NCBI GenBank assembly: GCA_008638375.1
Contig: CM018052.1
Location: forward strand, 31,070,239 to 31,134,238
Direction: 5' to 3'
DNA from: Nyssa sinensis
Lineage: Eukaryota; Streptophyta; Magnoliopsida; Cornales; Nyssaceae
Length of the DNA: 64,000 nucleotides
The notes beneath the pieces were generated by a model. The model was not told where the DNA came from, ran no database searches, and saw nothing but the letters and a program-made list of their open reading frames with translations. Of the stretch, positions 11,340 through 22,618 are shown piece after piece (the first letter of the stretch is position 1; each line of letters starts with the position of its first letter). The translations under genes were made by a program, and so were the position numbers.

Positions 11340-11762
11340 TTGAAGCTAAAGCAGCGGAGCGACAGCTAGGGCTTTTCTCTCTTGTAGCAAAGTCGGGGGC
11401 GGCGAGCGACGGCTAGGGTTCTTGCTGCAAAGTCGGAGGCGACGAGCGACGGCTAGGGTTCTTGCTGCTAAGTCGTAATATGAGACGATGCCTTTGGAAT
11501 GGAGTAAATAGTCAAACTAGACGCGTATTAAAGTTATACGCCTTTTAAAGGCGTATAATTTTAATACACTTTTAAAAGGCGTATAACTTTAATACGCCTT
11601 TTAAAAGCGTAGTAATTTTTTACGCTTTTTAAATGAAAAAAGCTTCAAAAGCGTATAAGATTTACATGCTTTTAAAAACCACCTGGGTCCGGGAAATAAG
11701 TTAAAAAGGGCTTGGGTCGGGTCAATAATTTGTAAAAGTACCCGGGTCGGGTCAAAAATTCG
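11340..11762 (-). mobile_element. Transposon terminus B, relative of terminus A
   Basis: Read on the minus strand it starts at CGAATTTTTGACCCGACCCG and has the same order of parts as terminus A: paired TTGACCCGACCC motifs, GGGTCCGG-type motif, an array of GCGTATAA/TTATACGC palindromes (11523-11625), then a leader with CCCTAGCCGTCGCTCG. The leader segment is tandemly duplicated here (about 42 bp, 11400-11480). The element it belongs to would extend left from 11762 and end before or within 10275-10850, so it should be short and non-autonomous. Confidence 0.55.
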
Positions 11763-11942
11763 GCTGAAAAGTGTTTGGCTCTTCTCAGTGGCCTTTGAGA
11801 GAACAAGTAAGGGTTAGTTTGACGGGACATTTTTGAGGAAAAATCACAGTCTGAAGGCCCGTTTTAGCAAAGCAGCTATTTGGAGCGGGAGAAGCGTGGC
11901 CCCATAATTTTTCTTTTCTCCGGACAGATGAACATACCCTTA

Positions 11943-12177
11943 CATTCTGTTTGGATTAAGAAATTTGAAAACAATTATGAAGAAATAGGAGGGATATGTT
12001 AATTTGTACTTTATTTCATTTCTTTTTTTTTCTATTGTTTTCAAGCAAGATGAGATGATTATGCTCTCTTTTTTCCCATTTGTTATCTAAGCATGAAGAA
12101 GAGATTACACTCTCCTCTTCTTCATGACTAATGTTATCCTCTCCTCTTATTTTTCTCCTATGTATCCAAGCACAGTG
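11943..12177. mobile_element. Tourist/PIF-Harbinger-like MITE
   Basis: This 235-bp element is flanked on both sides by TTA (11940-11942 and 12178-12180), the target size and sequence of PIF/Harbinger elements. Terminal inverted repeats start CATTCTGTTTGGAT on the left and CACTGTGCTTGGAT on the reversed right end, 11 of 14 matching. It has no coding capacity. Confidence 0.6.
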
Positions 12178-12179
12178 TT

Positions 12180-13330
12180 AGGCTCTGCTTGTATCCTCCT
12201 TTTCTTTTATTTATCATAATATAAAATTTTATATCAAATTATAAGGAACATTTAAGCAAATGATTAAAATAACAAAAACTTAATAAAAATATTGGTCAAC
12301 TGACTAAGTGACATTTCATGTCTTTTTTTTTTAATAGGAGAAGGTTTCGAGTCTTTCAAATAAAGCATGTGATGATTTGTTAGTTTTTCGGTCATCAGAT
12401 AGACTTGTTTTTATCACAACTCATATTTACAAAACTCATGCAATTATTAGTAAACAATAAAAAAAAAGAACAAATTTATTTGTTTAATAACTCCACTAAA
12501 ATGTTAAATTAGTGGTAAATTATGTAAAAATAAGTCTCAAATTATGTCAAACATAAATATAAGACTTGCAAAATAAATTTATAATTATCAATTTTCATTT
12601 TAATTTTAATTTATAAATCTTTGAAAATTTTAATAACAAGAGGATTTAACAAGACACACTTATTATCAATTTTCTTGCAAGACACACTTACCAATTTTCT
12701 TTTTAATATATTATGATTGGACTATTAGTTCAACCTAACCATGAGTAATTATTCTGTAATCTCTTGGACCATAATCCAGCTAATAAATGAAGATCATATA
12801 TGCATATGTATGTGTGTGTGTGTGTGTATATATTTGTGAACATGACCCTTATTTATTAGTTGGAACTCTCCCACACAGGCTTGAACTTCTTGTCAAGCTC
12901 AAACTTGTTTCGCCAACCGTAGCTGGTCTTTGTCCACCTTGTGCTATTAAAATTGTTACAGATACCATTATTGAATTACTAGAGGGCATGAAGCACTTTT
13001 TGAATCTCAGATCTTCCATGGGCTGGTATAAAAAAAAAATGTTCCAGGTTATACAATACAAGTTATGGACATTGGACGAAACTCTAGCAAATTCATATTT
13101 GGCGTAGGAGATGGGTCAAATAGTTTAACGATGAATCCATAAATCTATCGAACAACAGCGATAACTTTTCATGGAATATTTATAGGAAAAATAGAATTTG
13201 GAGACAAATAGTATAACTCAGCAAAGTTTTTGGACTACTTATAGGGGAAATAGAATTTGAAGACAAGTTTCCTAAAAAAGTAAATACCTCACCAAATGTT
13301 GCATGTTCCTTGATCATTCAACATCAACAA
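12180..13330. other. Intergenic stretch
   Basis: AT-rich, with a (TG)n microsatellite near 12808-12828 and a roughly 75-bp diverged duplication near 13160-13270 (units containing ATAGAATTTG and AGACAA). A plus-strand open frame at 12840-13107 has near-normal codon appearance but no family that I recognise. Confidence 0.4.
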
Positions 13331-13590
13331 TATTATAAATTATGGTTAAAAAGAGTCAAACAACTCAGACCAATCCGATCAAGCCCGAGCTCAACATACC
13401 AAGCTCAATTTTTGTGGCCAGTCCGATACACATAAAATTTAGCTTGGGTTGTTTAGACTTAAGGTCGGATTCGGGACAGGCTTGGACAAACAATTTTAGA
13501 ACTCGAGTTCAGCCTGGACAAGCTTCAAACCCATCCCGGTTTGCCCTTCCTGAGTTGTAGCCGCCCTAATTATAATAATAATGAAATAAA
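13331..13590. repeat. Unclassified GC-richer repeat-like block
   Basis: The block contains AAGCCCGAGCTC, GGCTTGGACAAAC and TCGAGTTCAGCCTGGACAAG and ends in GCCGCCCTA. Word content resembles plant hAT-type MITEs rich in GAGCTCGGGC-like words, but I could not pair the two ends. Confidence 0.3.
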
Positions 13591-13599
13591 TTTCTTCTT

Positions 13600-13700
13600 C
13601 CAATGAGAAAAACGAACCCAGGCCAAGCCATCTGCTAGGTGGTAAAGGCCGTGGTTGGGGTGGGATTGATTTGGAGTTCAATTCTTATCATTGAACAAGA
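13600..13700 (+). mobile_element. Possible tRNA-derived SINE
   Basis: CTAGGTGGTAAAGG resembles a pol III box A and GGAGTTCAATTC a box B about 40 bp later. The match is weak and there is no confirmed tail. Confidence 0.22.
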
Positions 13701-14445
13701 AGTGAGAAAAATGAGATTAGCAATTAGGGAATAAAGTGAAGTAATTGCAGCTACAATAAACTTTTGAATAGGTAGAGAAGTCAGATATGCACATGTAGGA
13801 AACTTACAAAGTTCCATTTCGATGGGGGGATTTGAAATGAATGAATTCTAGATTTATTACTTGAGTAAGGTTGTTTAAATTAAGATCGAATAGTTTAGAT
13901 TTAGGTTTCAATAAGATGCATGGATTGATTTGATAGTTTTATAAGCATGGATTTCAAATAACAAAGTGAAAGTAGTCATTTCAAATCCATCCCACAAAAG
14001 ATCTTAGTTTCAAAGGATCTTGCTAAAATATATATTCTTTACCTAAAGAGCAGTTCCAATGCAAAAAGTTCTCATTACTGCAAAATCTGAAGTGTATATA
14101 GTGTTATATATACGCAGCTTTACTCTACAAACATTTTTACCATTGCATCAAGACCCTGCCTACCATCAAAGTATATCCTCCTTACTTCTACTCTAATATT
14201 TTTTAAGATCTCCCATGCAGACTCAAATCTTCTATACATCTGTAAATTTTATCCCCCCAAATATCTTCATTTGAAATCTACTAATCAAAATATGCCTTGT
14301 AATTCTACTTGGTAAAGTGGAACTTCTTTGTGGACAGCTAGATGAAGTAAAAGATATTTTGTGAGAACTGTTTGGTGATTAATACAAGTAAAACAGTTGA
14401 TTTTCAACAATAAAAGCTGTTTACATTTGGTAGTTTGGACTTTAG
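13700..14445. other. Intergenic stretch, nothing recognised
   Basis: AT-rich sequence without supported features. Confidence 0.4.
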
Positions 14446-14735
14446 TGCTCATTTGATTGAAATGTGAAAAAAATATTAATTGAGTTAAGCAGTTGAGTGT
14501 TCGAATAAATTGTTAAAAAATGCTTAACAGTTATCAAATAGGACTATATGAACGTGCGTAATAAATTTGACCAACTTAATGAAAAAGTAGATACTTGTTT
14601 GGCTAAGGAGTGAAAAAATAAACTCAAGCAATTGAGTGTTTAGATGAACTCTTACAAAACGCTTAACATGTCTCAAATATGAGGTATTTATAATAGATTT
14701 GATCAACTTAAATGAAAAAAACTAAACTTAGTAAC
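14446..14735. repeat. Two-copy tandem repeat, family shared with 25360-25790
   Basis: Two units of about 140 bp share AGCA(A/G)TTGAGTGTT, CTTAACA and TTTGA(C/T)CAACTTAA. The start (CTCATTTGATTGAAATGTG) resembles the unit start at 25512 (TTCATTTGATTAAACGGTG), so the two tandem arrays seem to belong to one dispersed family. Confidence 0.55.
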
Positions 14736-15197
14736 CTATCTCAAACCACAACTTAATGGAAAAGTTATGACCAATAAGTTACGGTTTGAATTCCATCCAA
14801 ACGACCTCAAAATCAATTAAGCTGTAATTAGACTGCCTATCCAAACATAGCCAACAAATGCAGTTTGAAATTCCGTCCCAAACAATTATCAATTTAGTGC
14901 TTAATAAACCTCTCAACACACATTAAGTGCAGTGGACAAGTTGAACCAAACATATAGTTTCAGGAAATTAAGTGGGGATAGTTATCATGAGTTCAAGGCT
15001 TTCATTGATGGAGTAGCTAGCTTTCTGTTGCCCTTCTATTAGTGACTTGGGAACTTATTATCAAGCTTGGATGCTATTCAGAAATAACAGTAGGCATGGG
15101 ACACAAATATATACATTACTAATTACATCCAAGTTAAACAGGTAATGAACAAGGACAACTCTGTGCTCCCAATATTTACAAAAGACGCGAAACTGAA
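14736..15197. other. Downstream flank of the TatD gene
   Basis: This AT-rich stretch contains the 3' flank of the minus-strand TatD gene. The nearest coding base is 15198. No other gene is visible. Confidence 0.4.
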
Positions 15198-16142
15198 CTA
15201 ACCTTCTTTGAGTACCTTTGAACCTTCATAGGAGAACAAACGCATTGCATTTCCATAGCTTATGTCTGCAAGCTCTTCTTTAGTCATCTCAAGCAACGAT
15301 GCAACATAGCTGAGTATGTTATGGATGTTAGCTGGATGATTAAGTATTTCCTTTGACAGTGTTGATGTGTCTCTTGCTTCTTCGGCTGGATTGTTAGCTG
15401 GACTGCCATCATTTGAAGTAGAATTTTCTCCTTGAGCTTGAATATCTTCAGGAACAGAAGCATCTCCTTCAACCAAAAACAATGAATCCAGATTATTTGA
15501 TTTTGGCAGTGCATCAGGTGCATCTGTCTCCAATAAAATCCTTTCAGCAGGTACCGCCTTCAACATTCTCTTTGCTTTGCTTTCTTTCATAGACATAAGA
15601 AACCCAGAGAAGGAAAAGTAAGCACCAAGCTCAGCCAACCCAGGAACCATCTCAGCAGAACCCAGGAAAGAATGAAGAATTACACCGGCAGGGAAAGGCC
15701 CCACAGACTTCATTATCTGAAGAAGATCGCCAAAGGCACGAACACAATGAATGGTTGCTGGTCTGTTCAACTCTTTTGCGAGTTCAAGCTGTTGGCGGAA
15801 AATTTCAACCTGATCCATGAAATCAATCTGCCTTCCCCTCGAACCTTTATCCAAACCAATCTCTCCAACTGCAGCTGAGGGAGTAGCCTCAAAGCATTCC
15901 TTCAAAGTATTCAACCAGTTGGGAGTCCTCTCAGCAACATACCAGGGATGGACCCCAAAGCATGGAATTATACAAGGATACTGGTCACTCATCTGCATGA
16001 CCAGATGCCAGTCTTTCTCAGAGACTCCATTGACAGCAAAATGAACTACTCCAGAATCCAGGGCTGTTCTAATTAATTGTGTGGTCATCTTAAAGATTCT
16101 TGGGTCTTGAAGGTGACAGTGAGCATCAAAGAGTTTCACCAT
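15198..16142 (-). CDS. TatD-family metal-dependent hydrolase (putative DNase)
   Basis: The single open exon encodes 314 residues with the complete TatD amidohydrolase signature. Metal-binding residues are visible: HxH at residues 8-10 in FDAHCHLQDP, Glu94 in VGEIGLDKG, His132 in TIHCVRAFGD, His157 in ILHSFLGS and Asp207 in LLETDAPDALP. The family is a TIM-barrel of divalent-metal nucleases and related hydrolases, in plants usually annotated TatD-related DNase. An acidic, Ser/Asn-rich insertion lies at about 215-262 between the last metal ligand and the C-terminal helix. I chose the Met at 16142 because it sits five residues before the first metal motif, as in homologues, with G at -3 and +4. 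The same frame continues upstream to a Met at 16238, which would add 32 residues. No intron is needed. The gene appears intact. The exact substrate is not inferable. Confidence 0.9.
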   Translation of the reverse strand: MVKLFDAHCHLQDPRIFKMTTQLIRTALDSGVVHFAVNGVSEKDWHLVMQMSDQYPCIIPCFGVHPWYVAERTPNWLNTLKECFEATPSAAVGEIGLDKGSRGRQIDFMDQVEIFRQQLELAKELNRPATIHCVRAFGDLLQIMKSVGPFPAGVILHSFLGSAEMVPGLAELGAYFSFSGFLMSMKESKAKRMLKAVPAERILLETDAPDALPKSNNLDSLFLVEGDASVPEDIQAQGENSTSNDGSPANNPAEEARDTSTLSKEILNHPANIHNILSYVASLLEMTKEELADISYGNAMRLFSYEGSKVLKEG

Positions 16143-16238
16143 GACTCTGGTACAGCTGCTGCAACTGTTCTCCTCTTCCCCCCTTGTACTCTTCAATTCC
16201 CAACCTTTTTCCAGCCGAACGGTGAATATTTTTTTCAC

Positions 16239-16789
16239 CCTACATGAATATTTTCTTCTTAAAATCCAAATTTTGACAGCAACAGTAGAGGGGATTGGCA
16301 GTGGCAGCAGGCTAAGTGACGATGGCCACAGACAATGGTTGTGAAAGCAGGTTGGAATGCAAAAGTTAAAGTAAATGAAAGTAATTTAGTGGCAGAAGCA
16401 GCAGCAGGAGGGGAAGACAGGCTTGGCAGGCAGGCATTCCCTGGAAAGGGTTCTTCCCTGAATCCTGTAGAGTCAGAGGGATGGGTCTCTTGATTTAACA
16501 AATACTAACTAGAACAGATGTGATGTTCATTATTTCGATTATTATGACAAAAGTAAAACTGACTTCGAGAGTCAGCTTGGAACAATAGGAGTACATATCA
16601 CCAACAAATATCGAAATAAATCTACAAGCTTTAAAAAAGATCAAAAAAAAAAATTGATGGTGTAGAATGGTTAACATATATTTTTAAGGCAAAAACGAAA
16701 ACCTAAAAATAAGAAAGGAAAAACAAGAAATTTCCATCATAACACCATCAGTAGGTGTTGACATAATTGAAGTTTCAAAATACTAATCT
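16239..16789. other. Upstream flank of the TatD gene
   Basis: Purine-rich and CAG-rich sequence (16385-16440) that would include the promoter and leader of the minus-strand TatD gene. No clear TATA element stands out. Confidence 0.35.
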
Positions 16790-16885
16790 CACCACCACGC
16801 ATTAACTTGAGTGGTGTTGAGGGGGTTCAAGTCCAATTGGGACATAGTACGTGTGTCCCTTATCAAAAATAAAAAATAAAAATTA
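16790..16885 (+). mobile_element. Possible tRNA-derived SINE with A-rich tail
   Basis: TAACTTGAGTGG (box A-like) and GGTTCAAGTCCAATT (box B-like) are followed about 35 bp later by an A-rich tail of AAAAATAAAAAATAAAAAT type. Tentative. Confidence 0.3.
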
Positions 16886-17282
16886 TTGAACTCAATTCAA
16901 TTGAGGCCTTTGTCCCAACTATTTGGATTGGCTAAAAGAATCCTGTTTTGTCATTCTGCTCTTTCTATGGCTATTAATCCTGTTTCAAAATCTCTAAAAT
17001 TTGATTTAAAAAAATCCATAACCTTCCTAGGGTTATGTAAGATTTTATATTGGTGACTGCATATAGATAAAGAGAGGAACACGTTATGAATTACAAATAT
17101 TAATATTGTTGAGTGGGACCTGAAATTATTAATTTCCACCAACCAAGTCAATTCCTCTTTATTAGAGAGTATTAGTTTACATTAAAATTACAAATGATTA
17201 ATTATTCCGAGGTCATCAATCCTGCAAACTTATTATGGCTAAAAAAATAAAATTCTACCAAGTTCGACACTTGTAGTATCTG
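16886..17282. other. Intergenic stretch, nothing recognised
   Basis: AT-rich sequence between the SINE-like block and the hAT element, with no supported feature. Confidence 0.4.
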
Positions 17283-17290
17283 CTTTGCAT

Positions 17291-18150
17291 CAGTGTAATT
17301 AAAGGCGAAAGGCGCCTTTAAAGCCTTAAGATCTCACATTGCCCGAAAAGTGAAACAACAAAAAAGCGTTAACCTGAGTGAAGCAAGACGCTAACTAATA
17401 AAATAATAATAATAAAACATATATATATATATTACACATTAAAAGTTAATTCATTCTAAGTTAAATAATATCTTATCTTTAAAATAATTATCATGTAATA
17501 CTAAAAAACTCAATTTCAAAGTTAGATATGACGTATTTAAGTGATATAACCATTTTAAGCTTTAGTGCTTTCTTTCTAAATTAATATTCAAAATTTAATT
17601 ATCTATCTAAGTCATATATAGAAGAAATTTAGTTGATGGAAGGAAAATGTTTTATCGTGGACAAACTCAAATTTTGTAAAAAATTATAATAGTTTGCTAG
17701 TTACAGAAGATAAAATATCAATCCCTACTTTAAAAAAAAAAAACATGTTGAAAGTGTTACTCTCCTTGAAACTTTGAATTTTAGGCAACTTTTCAAATAT
17801 TTAAATATTTATTAGGCCAATTTTGTATTAATATTTGATAATAATACTTATATTAATATAATAGATTGGATAATAATATTTCTAGACTATAACTATATTC
17901 TTTTATATTGATATGTCTCTTGCAAAATTGTTAAATAAGTGCATAAAACGCTATAAACATAAAGACATACAAGGAAAATATGTTACAATTAAAAAAAACC
18001 TCGCCCGGTCGCCCTAGGTCTTGCTTAAGGCGATCACCTGGGCGTGGCCTTTTTGAAGATGCCTGGCCTGGAACATATGAAGGCAATAAAGACTGAAAAT
18101 TGCCTCGCCTGATCGCTTAGGCGACAAGACGATAGCCTTTGACAACACTG
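17291..18150. mobile_element. hAT-type non-autonomous element with perfect 8-bp TSD
   Basis: The 860-bp element starts CAGTGTAATTAAAGGCGAAA and ends as the reverse complement of CAGTGTTGTCAAAGGCTATC. It is flanked by an exact 8-bp duplication CTTTGCAT at 17283-17290 and 18151-18158, the hallmark of hAT insertion. The ends are GC-rich (GGCGCC and GCCTCGCC words) and the interior is AT-rich without coding capacity. The near-perfect target duplication suggests a later insertion than most elements in the window. Confidence 0.85.
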
Positions 18151-18159
18151 CTTTGCATG

Positions 18160-19380
18160 TATTTACCTGATAATGATAATATTAATGTTAGCATACACAA
18201 TGATTGTACCAACAGTGCGACACCAGCAGATTAGTATGTCACATAGTTTAAGAAAATTAGGAATAATATAAAGGGACCTCTCTAAATATCCACATTAATA
18301 TGTGAATCTTTATTTATCAATTAATCACAACAAAGGACTAGCATTTGCAAAAAGAGCCAATGCTCAACTATTACGAAATTTATCTCTTCATTCTTAGCAC
18401 TACCAAAACACATAAGATACTCCAAAACTAACAATTTGACTAACCAGTGTGACTCCTTAAAATCTATTCAACAGTACTAGATCAATGTGCGTTGCTTTTG
18501 ATGTCCTGCTGTAACTTGTAGCAACATGGATTCTTCACCCCATGTTGGGCTCCCTCACATTACCATTGGGAGTATGCACCCCTGGAGAGTTGAGACCTCT
18601 AGATTATTAATTTATTACTGTTAAACAACATGGGTCAAGTTATTTTGACTGGCCCTGCCCAGCTAAAATGTCCAGTGTTGAAAAAAGAGAAGGGTTACTT
18701 GACTGGTACATAAAGGAACCTTCTTTTTTCCAAGTGTTCCACATGAAAGAAGGGGCAATGAAAACTACACATTTAGGCAATAATCAAATAGATGACCAAG
18801 TCTTTGAACAAATTACTGAAATTTGGAAAGCCTTAACTACTTAAAGCATCATTACATATTTTTTCTTGAAATTACTAGCTTTCATTGTATTAAGCAACTA
18901 TTGCTTAGCAAGATGCATACGGATATCCACTTATCGAAACAAAAAGAAGAAGCATATGAAAATCTGTGTTAATTCCTGTAGCTGTGAAAAGAATTATGAT
19001 TTAAGACGTGACTGTACAGGAGTAGTAGCCAATCTTAACAGAATGTTTAAATAGTTCTCTCATTAATTGGAGGAATACTGAAGGCATGGCCCTGCTCCAT
19101 CACTATCGTGCTACGAATGTTAGCTCCAAACTATTGTCAATTTCCCCCCTCATTCTGACCTCAGCTCTTGGGCTACTTTCAGAAATCAGAACATGATTAT
19201 TCAAGAAGGGCTACGACAAAATTTGGTGAAACTTTATGATCAAGGCAAGTTCTTGCCTGAGGATGAATCCAAAGGAAGCTAGAAGGAGGTGGCACAAGCC
19301 TTCAAAACTTTGGGGCTGTCTAAACCCAGAGGAAGGAGGATGGAAAAAGGGTCTCACCTAGAGGCTGCGAGAGTGAGGTA
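18160..19380. other. Intergenic stretch
   Basis: No gene is recognised. Open frames are short and without family resemblance. Confidence 0.4.
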
Positions 19381-20455
19381 AGGAACAAAATCTCGTTTCG
19401 TTTCGTATGTTTCGACAGAAAAGTTTTGGTTTCGGAAGGAACCGCAGCGAAACCACGTAGGAATCTCGAAATTCCACAGTATCGATCGATATGCTAGGGT
19501 TTCGCTTTGTTTCGTAGGAAACTGCAGCGTTTCGTTCGAATTAATGGGTTATGTCGACACCATAAAATCTATGTCAGAAAAAGACTTTTTTTGAGAAAAA
19601 AAAAAAAAAGAGACAGATTTACAGGTATTGCTGGAAAGAACAACTGAAAAGAGAAGAGACAGACGAGTCCTGACCTGGTTTAGTTCCTTGGCTCCATTAT
19701 CGCCGCTCTGTGAGACTATCAGAAGAAGAGAGTGGCGACTTCTTCGGTTCTTCTTCTTCCGATCTCTCACTATATCGATCTTCTCTGATCGAGCAAACCC
19801 ATCTCTCTCTCTCTCGATTTCCTCTCTTCTCAACAGACAACACTCACGCACGAACTAATGGTCCTCGTTCTCTTAATTTCCTATTGTTTTGTTTTTCATT
19901 ACTTGTTTTAATTTTTTTTCGTTCTTATTTATTTAGTGGTCCAATATTACTATATTGTTTCTTTTTTACTTCTTTATTTATTTATTTATATATTTGAAAA
20001 TTAAAATTAAACATAAATATAAAAAAATAAGTATATATTGCATGATATATTAATATTTTTTTATTTTTTAAATATTTATTTATTTATATGGGTCTCATCT
20101 TTATAATTTTCATATTAAAAATTTATAATAAATTTATATCTACTAGTTGAGAAACTATGATCATTAATATTTATTTGATCAAAAAATTAAGAAATATTAT
20201 TTGTTGAATATTAATATTAAAAATATATATTATGTATTAATATTTGTTCCATTAGAAAGATGAAATATATTTATTTATAAGTTAAACCATGTGTCTAATG
20301 TATAATTGTATGTGTAATAAAATTTAAAATCTTAATTAATTTAATTTAATTATTAGAATTAAAAATCTATTTGTTTTTATTTTGGTATTATTATTACTTT
20401 TAGGTAGTAGTATTAATATTCATTAATTATAGAATTATTTATCTTTTATTATAGA
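19381..20455. repeat. TTTCG-rich block and AT-rich sequence left of the hAT relic
   Basis: At 19390-19540 words such as GTTTCGTTTCG, GCAGCGAAACC and TAGGAAACTGCAGCGTTTCG recur in both orientations, followed by a CT-rich region (19735-19830) and strongly AT-rich sequence. This could be the left end of the hAT element whose transposase relic begins near 20459, but no terminal repeat pair was found. Confidence 0.3.
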
Positions 20456-20458
20456 TAT

Positions 20459-22080
20459 GTCATCAAAAGATATGAATGTTGATTCGGTATTACCACAAAA
20501 GAAAGAGAAAGCTTGACATTAGATGGAATTATAGAGATTAAATTGGAGACAATCGATAGCATGTACAATGTAATTTTTGTCACAAAATTATGAAGAGTGG
20601 CGGTGTGTTATGTTTAAAACAACATTTAGCTGAAAGATTTTTAGATGTTAAAAATGTAAGATGTGTCCTTGCAGAAGTTATTAAAGTTATGAGAGATTAT
20701 TTGTATAGTAATAAGAAGGAATATGAAGAAGTAACTGTACAAAAAGTCCAATTGAGAAAGAATTTAATTGGTGCATTAAGAAGGAAATATGAGATTTTAT
20801 GGAAAAAAACAAATCATTCAATACATTCACATGACATGTATGAAATTATTGAATTATTTATTATTTAAAATGACTACTATTAAGTTTTTATAATATATAT
20901 TTTGAATTGATGTAGCTTACTATTTAAATCATGCATACCATTATAAAGAAGAAGCGAGTGTAAAAGACAATTTCTTAAAATCATTAAGTATTATGATATC
21001 TTAATTGGACACAAGTCCTAATCGAGTTTTACAAGTACTCGCAGAAGTCAAATTTAATTTAAAAAATTTATTATTGTATTCATAAACCATATAAGTAAAA
21101 ATATTTCACGGGGGCCATGTATGAATTTGTTGAGTAAGCTGCAATTAGAGGAAGAACTAGAATTGATCCAAGTAATTTAATTATGAACGTATAAATTTTT
21201 TTAAAATACTTTTCTTTTGTACTTAAAATATGTGTTTACTGTGTACAATTGAATGGTGATTTTTCACTTAGCTGAAAGATTTTTTGATGTTAAAAATGTA
21301 AGAAGTGTCCTTGCATGAGTTATTAAAGTAATGAGAGAATATTTGTATAATAATAAGAAAGAATATGAAAAGGTGACTGTACAAAAAGTCTAATTGAGGA
21401 AGAATTTAATTGGTGCATCAAGAAGGAAATATGAGATTCTATGGAAAAAAATAAATCATTCAACACATGACATGTTTGAAATTATTAAATTATTTATTAT
21501 TTGAAACGACTACTATTAAGTTTTTACTAATGTATATTTTAAATTGATGTAACTGATTATTTATATCTTGCATACCATTATGAAGAAATGTGAGCGTAAA
21601 AGACAATTTATTAGGATCATTAAGTGTTATGATATCTCAATTGGAGACAAGTCCTAATCGAGTTTTACAAGCATTCGTAGAAGTCAAATTTAATTTAAAA
21701 AATTTATTATTGTATTCATAAACCATATAGGTAAAAATATTTCACGAGGCCATGTACGAATTTGTTGAGCAAGCTGTAATTAGAGAAAAAACTAGAACTG
21801 ATCCAGGTAATTTAATTATGAACGTATGAATTTTTTTAAAATATTTATCTTTCGTACTTAAAATATGTGCTTATCGTGTACAATTGAATGGTGATTTTTA
21901 TATGTAACCTTAGGATGATTGTCATGAGAATTTTATCACAAACAACCTCATCTAGTGGTTGTGAGAGAAAACAAAATTTGTAGTCAATTTAAGAAATGGT
22001 GTATTCATTTTTTTTTTATTCATTTGATTCTAACATTCTTTTTACAAAAATCCATTTCCTTACCTATAAGATTTGATGAT
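20459..22080 (+). pseudogene. hAT transposase relic (BED finger to dimerisation motif)
   Basis: A short start region (SSKDMNVDS, then a stop) leads to a BED-type zinc finger: RWNY, then CNFCHKIMKSGGV and LKQHLAERFLDV, with the Cys-Cys-His ligands visible. Near 21925-21960 the reading RILSQTTSSSGCER matches the conserved C-terminal hAT dimerisation region (SQTTSSSGCERNWS in intact proteins). The catalytic middle part is missing, many stops intervene, and 20622-21264 is repeated with about 10 percent divergence at 21265-21905. The relic is non-functional. Autonomous relatives of this type could have mobilised the hAT MITEs in this window. Confidence 0.75.
20622..21905 (+). repeat. 642-bp tandem duplication inside the hAT relic
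   Basis: TTAGCTGAAAGATTTTT begins near 20624 and again near 21266, and the downstream words (AAAAATGTAAGA, TTTAATTGGTGCAT, ACAAGTCCTAATCGAG, GTACAATTGAATGGTGATTT) recur in the same order at about 642-bp offset. Both copies carry part of the BED-finger coding region. Confidence 0.85.
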
Positions 22081-22099
22081 CGATTTTGAGAAGCTATGA

Positions 22100-22400
22100 G
22101 TTTGGGCATTGATTAAGAAGGAAGGGATACTCTCTGAAACGCATCAGTTTTTTTAGCATTAGTCGCCAATCCCACAATGGAATGGACTGGGCGATGAAAT
22201 CCCACTCCTTCCTTTCTCTCTTTGCCGGCCAAGGAGATTGCTTCACAATGGAATGGAATGGACTCCACGATGAAATCCCGTTCCGTCCTTGCTGGAGATT
22301 GGTTCACAATGGAATGAACTCGGGCGATGAAATTCCTTTCTTTCCTTTCTCTCTTTGCAGGTCAAGGAGATTGGTTGGGTTCTTTTCTTGCTTATTCCAT
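22100..22400. repeat. Three-copy short repeat
   Basis: CACAATGGAATG followed by a GATGAAAT(C/T)CC word occurs at about 22175, 22246 and 22307, and CTCTTTGC(C/A)GG(C/T)CAAGGAGATTG occurs twice. It is a local, partly shuffled duplication. The remaining flanking sequence to 22610 shows nothing else. Confidence 0.6.
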
Positions 22401-22618
22401 TTCTTTCAGAGGAAGTCCCTTTTTTTATTGACTTTTTTTTTTTTTTAAATTCATTTCATATGATTATACGCTTTGTTTTGGTCTAATTTTAAAGCAAATT
22501 GGAAAGTTTTTACCCTTCTTTTTCTTTCTCACATAATGGAAAGACCCTTGAGCATAAACATCATAATGAATTTAAATTCCTTCCGTAAAAGCACTTTATT
22601 TATGGGTAATAATTTGAT

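Noticed and set aside
16790..16885. Functional tRNA gene
   Set aside because: Box A and B-like words exist, but no acceptor stem or cloverleaf can be formed. SINE-like at best.
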